From: Agapetus fuscipes
Lineage: Eukaryota > Arthropoda > Insecta > Trichoptera > Glossosomatidae
Direction of reading: 5' to 3'
Assembly (NCBI GenBank): GCA_951799405.1
Contig: OX637332.1
Location: 16,311,001-16,375,000 of the forward strand
DNA: 64,000 nt
Part shown: piece by piece, positions 50,879 to 60,451 of the stretch
Position numbering within the stretch: position 1 is the stretch's first letter
Layout of the letters: each line of letters starts with the position of its first letter
Position numbers and translations under genes: made by a program
The notes under the pieces: model-generated
Database searches by the model: none
Seen by the model: only the letters and a program-made list of their open reading frames with translations
Told to the model about the DNA's origin: nothing

Positions 50879-51540
50879 TTTTTTTCAAAATTTACTTCAA
50901 AACAAAAATATTTTTAAATTTATTTAATACAAGTTTTGAGTTTTATATATATAGCTGTTTTGAATACGTACTTTAGCAAAATAATAATTTATCTGATTAC
51001 ACTGATTGGTAGGTACTGTCTTTTAATATTTATTTTTAAATCACCAATATTTTTAACATAATAATGTCTGATAGTACATAATTATTTATTTCGTCTCAAG
51101 TCTTTCAAACACACAGGTAGGTACTTAATGTACATTCACACACTTGTAAACAAAGGATAGTTATTCAAAAACTTTTTCTCGATGAATCTGGAACGTTCTT
51201 TTGTAATATTTTTCAAGATTTTTATTTATTTATTTTATTTTTTTAATCACACACAATAATAAAAAAACTATGGTCCAATTTGATGACTTTCTCAATGCGG
51301 TAAAATAGTCATTATGTTATGTCCAGAAATATGTTCCATATGATGTTCCAGAATTTATAAGCAACTTGCTTTTGCGTCTTTTCTTTTAACAAAAATTTAT
51401 TTAAACACTTGTTTTCACAAAAGTCAGTTCACACAAAGTTCAATTTGAATAAAGTTCATTTTAACACTATTTAATTTATTTTATTTATTTTTAGACAGAA
51501 GATCTTAATTTTTCTTGACAATTCCGCACCTGACGCCAAT
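50879..51540 (-). other. Gypsy 5' leader
   Basis: About 660 bp of AT-rich non-coding leader between primer-binding site and gag ATG. No ORF recognised; a packaging signal would be expected here but cannot be seen. Confidence 0.7.
51523..51538 (-). promoter_or_regulatory. Primer-binding site
   Basis: Minus-strand TGGCGTCAGGTGCGGA starts 2 nt after the 5' LTR. TGG complements a tRNA CCA end. The tRNA is not assigned. Confidence 0.75.
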
Positions 51541-52014
51541 TGTTACGAAATTAGGGTTCAATTGTCTTCAAATTAAAAATACACAGGTCTTCTTCAATAG
51601 TTATTTATTTTACACAGTTACAAAATTTATTTTCACACTACTTTCTCGATTATTCTACTTGGTTTCGGTTCACTGATCAGATGGCTTCGATGTCTTTGTT
51701 AGTCGCTATGATACTGGCCCGCTCTGCAGGCCATTCGCACCTTTATACTCTTCAGAGCCGTATGATCCAGAACTAAAGTCGCCAGACGGTTCCAGAGTAA
51801 TTATTACTTCTCGACGCTTCACGTACTACCTAGAGATACAACCAAAATCCTACCTACAAATGTAATACAGAATTCCTATAATTATAACAAATACCTACTT
51901 AGCCTAGAGAATTCTACACTTATACATAATTATCGATCTTACCTACCAATACTTTTGAGGATTCTTATAACTATAACTATCCATACTTATTTCAATATTT
52001 ATATTTACATAACA
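51541..52014 (-). repeat. 5' LTR
   Basis: Partner of 44847-45320. It drives minus-strand transcription; a TATA-like site is listed at 51740. Confidence 0.97.
51740..51750 (-). promoter_or_regulatory. Probable TATA box in the 5' LTR
   Basis: Minus-strand GAGTATAAAGG inside the GC-richer middle of the LTR; the same site occurs in the 3' LTR. Confidence 0.55.
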
Positions 52015-52384
52015 ATATTTTTAAATATTTATAATTCAATTTTTGTTCTTATGCGAATTTAAATTTCATTTATAGATGAAGTCTCTGATATTATTTATTA
52101 TAAGCAATTCAAAGCACAAATGATTTGCAATTAGAACAAATAGCAACGGATTCAATATGTACCTCAGTTTATTTATAAAAAAACGTTATTTCAAAATTAC
52201 AACTGCAGAAGTGTATACTAGATATTTCTTAGTGATAAGAAAAATGTTTATAGATTATTTAATTCCAATACTAATCGTAAAAATTACTGTTTATTTTTAT
52301 TGCAATTCGTACATTAAGAAAAAAAATCAACACAAATATAAAATAGTATCTAAGAATAACGCAACTAAATAGTACAACTTTTTG
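52015..52384. other. Foldback right-arm remainder and spacer
   Basis: The first ~20 bp complete the foldback arm split by the gypsy element. The rest is AT-rich with a low-complexity 71-codon frame not supported as a gene. Confidence 0.5.
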
Positions 52385-52622
52385 GCGTGTGAAACCTATT
52401 ATTTCTCACAGTTAAAAGGAAGCCAGCTTGAAGTATGGAATACTGAAGCGCCTTTCTGCTAAATTTCTTACGACGTTAAGGCGACGAGATAGGGATTCGT
52501 GTCCAAAAATAAGGTGGACTGTGATTTTTTTTTATCTATGGAGTTCTTTCGCAAGCGCTAGCAATCTCCGACTTGGGTTGATATCCATAGTGTAAGGAAT
52601 TTACCAGAATTTTACGCTTTTG
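52385..52622. repeat. Unclassified repeat (copy 1)
   Basis: Shares about 200 bp with 58990-59235: GGCGACGAGATAGGGATTCG, GTCCAAAAATAAGGTG, TTTCGCAAGCGCTAGCAA and TTGATATCCATAGTGTAAGG. Non-coding, family unknown. Confidence 0.8.
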
Positions 52623-52624
52623 TT

Positions 52625-52690
52625 CTCCCCAGAGAAAGGCATTTTATTTCTTGTGAAAGCTGAGCAAAGCTTGTTGGTACTATGATCTTC
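52625..52690 (-). mobile_element. SINE S1 fragment
   Basis: TTTCTTGTGAAAGCTGAGCA with AGCTTGTTGGTA is the antisense S1 middle segment. Confidence 0.5.
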
Positions 52691-53391
52691 GTTAGAAGAC
52701 AACACCGAGACGGGAAATTATTTCTAACACCCTTGATGGGAGGTTTTCAATGCGAACATTCTTTTAACTAAATTATTCACTTGTTTCTGTCAAATCACTA
52801 GGAAGCGTTTTTTTCCAACAAGAATTAAAGTTTTATAATTCGGCAATGGGGTCAACAAAATTAACATAAATCCACTCTAAATTGAGGAACATAAGGTGTT
52901 TGTGATTATTGGCCATAAATTATAACAAAAAAATCTCTTATTTGTGGAAAAAATTGAAATGTAAAATTGGCCGTGAGTGCTACACAGTTTATCAAGATTT
53001 ATTATTTCGGGAATTACATTGTACACGCAGCCTTCGTCCAAATTCGACAACTGAAATTGACATTTGTGGATGGATGGGAGGTTTTTAATAAGACAATAAT
53101 TACGATAATTTTTTTAAAGAAACATTTTTGAAACATAACCTACAACTTTTTTTGAAAAATTTGGAACAAGAACAAAATTATTGGAAAGAAGAATTAAAAA
53201 ATCAAAATTGGATACCTACCTACCTACCTGTAATACCTACCTGATGAACAACATGGCAGAAGACGTGAAATGGACAATTTACACTTTTATATGGACAATA
53301 TTTTTTCTGTTTTAATTTTTATGTTTTATAGCTGTATTTTTTATTTGTATTTTTAAACTCACTTTAGTTCTTAACATTTTGTTTTGTAGCA
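52691..53391 (+). other. LINE upstream region / 5' UTR
   Basis: AT-rich with a TACCTACCTACCTACCTG microsatellite at about 53216-53243. The 5' end of the LINE lies somewhere here but shows no clear boundary or target duplication. Confidence 0.5.
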
Positions 53392-56300
53392 ATGGCCACC
53401 AACAATAATTTTAAATCTGTACATTGTGGAAATGCCACCACTAATTTTCATAGAAAGAATGAATGGGTTTTTGGGACATGGAATGTAAGGAAGATGAATG
53501 ATTGCAAGGAGAAAGAAATTATGAATGTAATGAAAGAGAAACGAATAAAAGTAATGGGTGTGACAGAAACAAAAATGAAAGGGAATGGTGAGAAAGTATT
53601 AGCGAATGGTGAATTGTATATTTGGTCAGGTGTGGAAGATGGGAATGAAAGGCAGGGTGTAGGTGTGATTGTGAGTGAGTGTGTGAAGGGATGCATAGCG
53701 GGTTACCAAAGAATTTCTCCCAGGATTTTGGTTGTTAAATTGAAAATTAACAGTTTGAAACTTTTCTTGGTGACCTGTTATGCTCCTGTTGATTCAGAGT
53801 GTATGGAGGTGAGAATGAGTTTTTGGAATGAGCTGAATGCGGTTGTGCATGAAAGGAAGAATAATGAAAACATTGTAATTTTAGGTGATATGAATGGATG
53901 GATAGGTGCGCAGAGGGATGAATGTTTGAAAATTATTGGTCCTGGTGGGAGAGGTGTAGTCAATGATAATGGGCGACATCTGATTGCTTTGTGTGCGGAG
54001 CACAGTCTTTTTGCATCGAATACTTGGTTTCGGCATAAGGATGTGCATCTGTACACGAGGCAGATTGTGGGAAGTCGCACAATCATTGACTACATCTGTG
54101 TGGATGAAAGACTGAGAGGAGCCGTAAGAGATAGCCGTGTCTACCGCGGGCCTGAAATAGGCAGTGATCACTATCTCTTATGTGCTAAAATAATGCTTGG
54201 TGAAGTAAGAAAGAAGAAACGCAAGAAGCAAGTAAGAATGACTAGAATAAAAGTAGAAAGGCTGAATGAAGAAAATGTGAAAGAGAAGTATGTATCAGAG
54301 CTCCACAAAATTTTAAGTGTAAATGAACTTGAGAAGAATGTGTGTGGAAAAGATATTGAAAGCATGTGGAAAGATCTGAAGGAAGGAATGATTGAATGTG
54401 CTAAAAAAGTATGTGGGGTAACGAAAGGTGGAAAATTGAAAGGAGATGCCTGGTGGAATGATAGAGTGAAAGAAGCTGTGAAAGTTAAGAAAAAGTGTTA
54501 TGAAAATTGGCTGAATGATAGAAATGATAGAAAGCTAGAAGACGAATATAAGATAGCTAAGAGAATGGCAAAGACTATAATTTATAAAAGCAAGATGAAT
54601 GAACAAAGAAAGATTGATGAAAGGATTAACAAAAGTTTCACCGACAGTAAGAAGGAATTTTGGAGGTGGATCAATGCGGATAGAAATAAATCTTCTGCAT
54701 TGACCACTCCGGGAGTCAAAAGTGCTGCCGGTGAGATGGTATGGGAGAATGAAGAAGTATGCAAGAGATGGAAGAACTATTTTCAAGAAATTTTTGGCCA
54801 GGGTGAAAGAAGAATTTATGAACAGACAGATGAAGAGAATGAATTGAAGATTTTGAAAGAAGAAATGAAAGTGTCTATTTCACGTCTGAAGAATGGGAAG
54901 TCTGCTGGGTTTGATGGTATAAATGGTGAAATGTTGAAAGCAGGAGGTGAATGTGTGATAGATTGGATGTTTGAATTATGTAAGCTTTGTGTGAATGCAG
55001 GAGTGGTACCGATGGATTGGAGGAAGGCAGTCATTGTTCCCATTTACAAAGGTAAAGGGGACAAAAAAGACTGTCAGAACTTCAGACCAATCAGTCTACT
55101 CAGTATACCAGGAAAAGTCTTCTGTAAGGTGATTATAAAAAATGTGATTCTGACTACTAGCAAAAGGGTTTCCGATATACAGTCCGGCTTTATGGCCGGT
55201 AGAGGCTGTGTTGATCAGATTTTCACTCTACGACAACTTGTTGAAAAACAATTGTCGGTGAGGGGGAAACTATTCACGGCCTTTGTGGATCTGGAAAAGG
55301 CTTTTGACTCAGTGGACAGAGGTATGTTGTGGGATGTTTTGAAAGCATACGGAGTGAATGGAGCTCTACTCAATGCGGTGCATGCGAACTATGAGAATAG
55401 TATGGCTTGCATTCGTATTGATGGTGAGTATAGTGAATGGTTTGAAGTTTTTAAGGGTGTAAGGCAAGGATGTGTGATGAGCCCATGGCTATTTAACATA
55501 GTCATGGACAAGTGTGTTCGAGATGCTAGACTTGATGATTGTGGATTAATGATAGGAGAGAGCAAAGTAAGCGTTCTACTGTATGCGGATGATGCAGTCC
55601 TTGTATCTGATTCAGCAGTGGAATTGCAAATGATGCTCTCTAGATTGAACGAAGCTTTGAAAGGTAATAATTTGAAGTTGAATGCAAGAAAGACGAATGT
55701 TTTGATTTTTGAAAGAGATGATGAAAATATGAATTATGAATTTAAAATTAATGGAATGAATGTTGATGTCGTAAATGAGTTTGTATATTTGGGAAGTAAG
55801 TTTGAAAAAGATGGAAGAATGGCCGGTGAATTTGAAAGAAGAATAATGAAAGGCAGGTGTGTACTGGGTGCGACCGCTTGCATCGCCAGGAACCAAAATC
55901 TCTCAAAAAATGTTAGATTGGCGGTGCACGGTGGTATACTAGTGCCAACCTTGATGTATGGAAGTGACGCCTGGACGGTGAGTGAAAGGGAAATTAGTAA
56001 AGTCCATACAGTAGAAATGGACTATCTAAGAAGTATGATTGGGAAAAAACGAAGTGACAGGGTGAGAAATGATTTTGTAAGAGAAGAATGTGGTGTAAGG
56101 GAAAGTGTGAAAGTGAAGATTAAAAGAAGTATGTTAAGATGGTTCGGGCATTTGGAGAGAATGAGTGATGAAAGATTGACGAAGAAAGTATATGTTGCTA
56201 GAATAGATGGATGTCGTGGTAGAGGAAGACCGAGAAAAGTATGGAAGGATCAAATCTCTGAAATAGCGAATGACTGGGATATCCAGAGTCATAATAAAAG

Positions 56301-56397
56301 GAGGACTTGTATGAAAAAGGTTATGACTCTGGATGAAATGAAAGAAGTATGCAAGGACAGGAAGAAGTGGCGGCTAATCTGCAATGTTGATTTCTAA
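53392..56397 (+). CDS. Intact LINE polyprotein: AP endonuclease and reverse transcriptase
   Basis: A single 1001-residue ORF. Endonuclease about 25-270: GTWNVRKMN (N31), VTETK (E59), TCYAP, GDMNGW (D166, N168), SRTIIDY, GSDH (258-260). Reverse transcriptase about 495-780: GKSAGFDGIN, YKGKGDKKDCQNFRPISLLS, QSGFMAGRGC, FVDLEKAFDSVDR, GVRQGCVMSPWLFN, YADD (731-734). The C-terminus has SMLRWFGHLERM and GCRGRGRPRKVW, a basic segment also found in truncated copies. All catalytic motifs are intact, so the element may be active. Single ORF, APE-type endonuclease and a short-tandem-repeat 3' end are RTE-like; clade assignment needs a tree. It would act by target-primed reverse transcription, moving itself and perhaps SINEs. 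Confidence 0.92.
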   Translation: MATNNNFKSVHCGNATTNFHRKNEWVFGTWNVRKMNDCKEKEIMNVMKEKRIKVMGVTETKMKGNGEKVLANGELYIWSGVEDGNERQGVGVIVSECVKGCIAGYQRISPRILVVKLKINSLKLFLVTCYAPVDSECMEVRMSFWNELNAVVHERKNNENIVILGDMNGWIGAQRDECLKIIGPGGRGVVNDNGRHLIALCAEHSLFASNTWFRHKDVHLYTRQIVGSRTIIDYICVDERLRGAVRDSRVYRGPEIGSDHYLLCAKIMLGEVRKKKRKKQVRMTRIKVERLNEENVKEKYVSELHKILSVNELEKNVCGKDIESMWKDLKEGMIECAKKVCGVTKGGKLKGDAWWNDRVKEAVKVKKKCYENWLNDRNDRKLEDEYKIAKRMAKTIIYKSKMNEQRKIDERINKSFTDSKKEFWRWINADRNKSSALTTPGVKSAAGEMVWENEEVCKRWKNYFQEIFGQGERRIYEQTDEENELKILKEEMKVSISRLKNGKSAGFDGINGEMLKAGGECVIDWMFELCKLCVNAGVVPMDWRKAVIVPIYKGKGDKKDCQNFRPISLLSIPGKVFCKVIIKNVILTTSKRVSDIQSGFMAGRGCVDQIFTLRQLVEKQLSVRGKLFTAFVDLEKAFDSVDRGMLWDVLKAYGVNGALLNAVHANYENSMACIRIDGEYSEWFEVFKGVRQGCVMSPWLFNIVMDKCVRDARLDDCGLMIGESKVSVLLYADDAVLVSDSAVELQMMLSRLNEALKGNNLKLNARKTNVLIFERDDENMNYEFKINGMNVDVVNEFVYLGSKFEKDGRMAGEFERRIMKGRCVLGATACIARNQNLSKNVRLAVHGGILVPTLMYGSDAWTVSEREISKVHTVEMDYLRSMIGKKRSDRVRNDFVREECGVRESVKVKIKRSMLRWFGHLERMSDERLTKKVYVARIDGCRGRGRPRKVWKDQISEIANDWDIQSHNKRRTCMKKVMTLDEMKEVCKDRKKWRLICNVDF

Positions 56398-56765
56398 TGT
56401 TGGTGTATTCATTTGCTACATTTTTTGCATAGGAAATTTTTGACTTTTTTTGTATAGATTTCTTTGTAAGGTTTTGTTCTTTTTTATATTTAAATGTAAT
56501 TTATTATTCATATTCCTTGACTTATAGGTTGGTATGAGGCTGACCACCCATACTGTAAAAAATGGTTCACTTTGCCAATGTCACCCCTGTTTCAGGGAAG
56601 GTCGGCAAAAGTTGTGGGGCTTATGTTCATTTGAGGTTTGGATTTTATTTGTAAGTACACATTCAGCATTTGTAAGCGCGAACTACACTTGTTGGTTTGT
56701 GGGCATACATCTGAGAGCTTTAAATGAATATATCCTTGCAACTTAGATTATAGATTATAGATTGA
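56398..56765 (+). mobile_element. LINE 3' UTR and terminus
   Basis: Contains CACCCCTGTTTCAGGGAAGG (hairpin CCCTG-TTT-CAGGG) and ends CTTGCAACTTAGATTATAG plus ATTATAG repeats, without poly(A). This is the source type for the 3' fragments across the window. Confidence 0.9.
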
Positions 56766-57478
56766 CTCGAAAAATAACGAATATATATATATATTCTATA
56801 TACAGGACTTGTACAATAAAACTCATATAAAAAAAAATCTTTTCAGCATTGATTCTGTTTTTTTTTCGCTTGACATATTGTATTATAGTTAATTTTTTTC
56901 CAAGAATCTAAGACAGGCTTCGCAGTGATATTTTTTCCAAGAATATTTCTGATCAATTTGAAATCTTGCCATTCATAAACACAGCTGACACTGCTGATGA
57001 TATCGTGATTAGAATAACAATTTAACATGTACTTAAATAATTAAATAACGCTTGGACTAATAGAAACATACTTAGTATGTATGTATTGTTTTTATTTTCT
57101 ATTTAATTAATTGTGAAAAAAAAGTATGAAATGTTCATTTGAAGAAAACATTTCATTGCAGTGATTATTTTACATAATTTTCGTATAAAGCCATAAATAT
57201 AATATAGGTTATTAGTTCGTTTTAATTATTATTATTATTACTCAATCAGCAATTAAGGTTAATGCATCATTTTTTTTCGTTATTATAGTTTTTTTTATCT
57301 ACTTGATAAGGATCCTTGAAATTTCTTCAACTGATAATTTCACTAAATAATACTGAAATTAAAAAAAAAACGTCATGAATTTAATCCTTCAGGATCTATA
57401 AAAATCTTACGTTTGTTGTCAAAAAGATATCAGTCACTTCCAGTTTAATGGTTGGATTATAACATAGAATGCATGATA
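56766..57478. other. Unassigned AT-rich spacer
   Basis: Nothing recognised. Confidence 0.5.
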
Positions 57479-57745
57479 ACCGGTCGATAGCTCAGTTGTT
57501 ACAAAGCTAGAGGGCTAGGGTTCGAAGCTCAAGGGGGTATGAAATTATTTACTGTTTATTTCTTCAAACTCAAAATCAGAACCGGCAATGTTTACTCAAC
57601 CTTCTCAACAAATCGGAACCTACCCTTACGAATGCACTACACTCTACTTTAAGTGAAGTGGTTGACGTAAACTTACCCTATTACCTGTAAAAATAACACT
57701 CGGCTCGGTACAATGTAGGTAAAATATGCTATAGAATTTACCAGG
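57479..57745 (+). mobile_element. SINE S1, diverged
   Basis: tRNA-like head CCGGTCGATAGCTCAGTTGT, GGGTTCGAAGCTC B box, then CTACTTTAAGTGAAGTGGTT and TTACCTGTAAAAATAA. Confidence 0.75.
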
Positions 57746-58164
57746 GTAAAAGCAGATGGAGGAGAGCGAAAAAAGCCCATCTATAGATTGCAACGATGTA
57801 TTAAAGTTTAAGATCCATTTTTTAAGTGTATGCCTACAAGCGATAGATGTAAATTCGTGTTTATACAATTTGAAGGCGGCTGACAAAAATCATGTGAAAT
57901 CTTTTATCCATATCCAGACGACATTGGATTGTTGCCATTTCTTTCCCCGTACATGTAAATGACGATAGTTATTCTATTGTTGTAGCGTATGTGTTGCCAA
58001 GCACAAAGGTAAGACGTGCCCAAGTTTACTGTTACTTCGCCTTGACACGTAAATCACAAATGCGAGCTCGCAATGTAGCCATAAATTAGTTCGATGAAAA
58101 AATAATGTCGCTAAATCATACTTTATGATCAGCAACGCCTACATTCTTCTAGAGACTATCGTAC
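57746..58164. other. Unassigned spacer
   Basis: Nothing recognised; the first bestrophin exon was searched for here and not found. Confidence 0.45.
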
Positions 58165-58314
58165 TGTACCCCGAGTAAAAACTTTTTTATAAACTCCCCT
58201 CGATTATTAGTATTAAATTTGCGATGGCACTCCCAGTGAGTGATTTAGTTTTTATACATTTCTATTTACGCGATCGAGAGGAGCTTACGCAATGTTTTAT
58301 ACTCGGGGTACAGT
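58165..58314. mobile_element. MITE, 'CCCCGAGTA' family (best copy)
   Basis: Ends CTGTACCCCGAGTAAAAAC and TTTTATACTCGGGGTACAG; inner blocks TAAACTCCCCTCGATTATTA and GCGATCGAGAGGAGCTTACG. 150 bp. Confidence 0.85.
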
Positions 58315-58829
58315 TTATCTATGTGTAACATGGCCCTAAATACATAATAATTTTGCATCATTTTCATGACGAACTGAAGGCCGTTCAGACCTGCTACAAT
58401 ACACAAAGGAGATTTTTCACTTTCATTTTTTTCTTATTGCGATTTACGACCGATTTCGGTGGAAAAAATCTTTTAGTGCGTTTTTTTATTGTAAGAATTA
58501 AAAATACATGTCATCTCAAATGTAAGAAACTACTAATTAATTGAACTTAACGGTTTTTATTTTATACCTTCGTTTTATAAAGAAAGAACCCAGTCATGCA
58601 GTACCTATTCATCCAATTTTGGATTTCACGGCCGGCGGTTGACCTTTGAGGGTTGTTGTCCATGACATGTTGCCGTGGTCCAACGAAACTGGAGTTACCA
58701 TGCGTTTTGCCCATATATGTGATGGGATTCTTCAAAGCGATGTTGATTTGATGTGATTTTGATGCAATTATTATAAGTGTTTTTTGATGAAGCTTTTGTG
58801 ACTAATTGTAATATTTGTCTTTGTTTCAG
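58315..58829. other. Spacer / bestrophin intron
   Basis: No repeat recognised. The last bases (TTTGTCTTTGTTTCAG) are a good acceptor for the following exon. Confidence 0.5.
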
Positions 58830-58940
58830 ATGGAGAGGAAGTGTGTACAAATTAGTATGGAGAGAACTCTTAGCGTACCTGGCCATATATTATACGATTA
58901 ACATCGTTTATAGATATGCATTAAACGAACATCAACAAAG
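58830..58940 (+). CDS. Bestrophin exon (N-terminal region)
   Basis: Between TTTGTTTCAG and AAG|GTAATT, 111 bp encode WRGSVYKLVWRELLAYLAIY then YTINIVYRYALNEHQQ. Bestrophins begin with a short segment ending KLLLRWRGSIYKLVW, so this is the second coding exon holding the first transmembrane helix. Bestrophins are calcium-activated chloride channels of the plasma membrane. Both edges split a codon after its second base, so the exon is phase-neutral. I did not find the start exon upstream or any later exon before 64000; they are probably beyond the window or in long introns. A retrocopy is unlikely given the exact splice sites. Which paralog it is cannot be told. Confidence 0.88.
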
Positions 58941-58989
58941 GTAATTATTATAATTTTTAGTTTACTCTAATGCACCACACTTACTTTTT

Positions 58990-59235
58990 GTGTCCAGACC
59001 CACCTATGCGGCGTATCTCCAGTAAATAGCGACAGCCACTGCACTGCCATTTGCTTGAAACTCTACCAGAAGCGCTATCTCCTAATTTCCTCACGACCCT
59101 AAGCCGACGAGATAGCGATTTGTGTCCAAAAATAAGGTGTACTGTCATTTTTTTTATTTATGGAGTTATTTCGCAAGCGCTAGCAAGCTCCGACTTGGAT
59201 TGATATCCATAGTGTAAGGAATTTAGCAGAATACC
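58990..59235. repeat. Unclassified repeat (copy 2)
   Basis: Partner of 52385-52622. It contains GCGCTATCTCCTAATTTCC and CCGACGAGATAGCGATTTGT, partly inverted to each other. Confidence 0.8.
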
Positions 59236-60104
59236 GTTTCAGGAAGAATTTTGACCTGTTTAGGAGCACGCTGGCGCACTAATTCTAAAGGCTTTGATTT
59301 TACTATTATTAATCAAACAAGACAATCAATTATTCATATTTTTAAATAAATATTTAAAAAGACAAATTATTCTTTACGTGTTAATTTGAAACGCTGTTTA
59401 TTTTCAATATTCATTAAAAATATAGTAAAACAAAACATATATAGAGAACAACGTTTAATAAAAAATAATTTGATTTTATACATAGAGAAATATAAATTGA
59501 TTCAAATAATTTTATTTAAAAATAATAATGTAAAAATGAATCTTCACAATGTCAATACACACACCCTTAAACTTGTAATTTTATTTATATTAAAACATAC
59601 ATAAAATAACTCAATATGGAACTAAACAGAATAAAATAAATGTAGAATCATATTAAAAATAAAACATATTTACAATCTCTTCATGAAAAGGAAATATAAA
59701 TAAAATACATTTTTTTCAACGCTAGTAAATATCAGCAACTTAGATTATCGGGCATCGTTTAGCAACTAAACCATCGACCGTGCGATCTATCCTTGCAAGT
59801 ATTTAAATGTGAGAGCATTCATTTCGCAAAGATGAACCGTCGATAAATGGCAAGTATTGTAGTCGCGTCGCATGCTCTGAAGACACAAGGCTAAGCTGTA
59901 TTTGTCACGCAAATGTACGGGCCCGAGATGACTGGCTCTTTTGTTAGGTGGCTGTGTAAAACAAATCACGGATAATTAATAACTTTACCAGATTTTTCAC
60001 GAAATTTATCACATTTTTTTGTTGACTTGCAACCGATCATTTTTCCTGACTTCCACACTTGAAAAGTTACACGAGATCCTTTTTTTTTTTAAATAATAAT
60101 AAAT
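59236..60104. other. Unassigned AT-rich spacer
   Basis: 59380-59700 is extremely A-rich; nothing coding supported. Confidence 0.5.
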
Positions 60105-60450
60105 AATGATCTAAGTTGCAAAGATATTGTTTTGATTTCACTTGTGGTTTTGTGGTTCTTTTAATTAAATGACGATTTAAGTGTATTTCACAAGTTTATT
60201 TTTCACAAGATAAGCTACAATGTACTGTACAGTGTACACTCTTCACGCTCTACTCACAGATGATGTTCACGTTACAACGTTCAAAGCGACTCTATCTATC
60301 CCACATAATCTTTGTTCGTATTTATATGTGCGTAAGAGACGATTCTCGCATGTTCTAAAACATGGAAGATACTTCCTAGTAGATGGATTATACTAGAGCC
60401 AGACACACACACCAGCAAACTACGTGTTCACGCTCACCTCCCCACGAATT
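60105..60450. mobile_element. LINE terminus followed by LTR-like segment
   Basis: ATGATCTAAGTTGCAAAGAT (antisense LINE 3' end) breaks at 60127 into a segment with ACAAGTTTATTTTTCACAAG and TATTTATATGTGCGTAAGAG. Its layout recalls the LTR remnant at 4065. Boundaries are not proven. Confidence 0.4.
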
Positions 60451-60451
60451 C

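Larger units (their letters stand above)
44847..52014 (-). mobile_element. Intact Ty3/gypsy LTR retrotransposon with macro-domain pol
   Basis: 7168 bp between 474-bp LTRs, with ATAT duplicated at 44843-44846 and 52015-52018. On the minus strand: 5' LTR, primer-binding site, gag (446 aa), pol (about 1420 aa), polypurine tract, 3' LTR. Both ORFs are open and the LTRs look identical by eye, so the insertion is recent and possibly active. Domain order protease-RT-RNase H-integrase defines Ty3/gypsy. There is no env-like ORF; a macro domain and CCCH finger follow the integrase. Confidence 0.97.

Noticed and set aside
50313..50927. 204-codon plus-strand ORF
   Set aside because: It is the antisense shadow of gag; the Ser/Phe/Arg-rich product has no motif.
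52157..52372. 71-codon plus-strand ORF after the gypsy element
   Set aside because: Low-complexity Ile/Lys/Tyr composition expected of AT-rich DNA; no promoter, motif or relative.
53448..55896. Minus-strand ORFs within the LINE
   Set aside because: Shadows of the 1001-residue polyprotein on the other strand.
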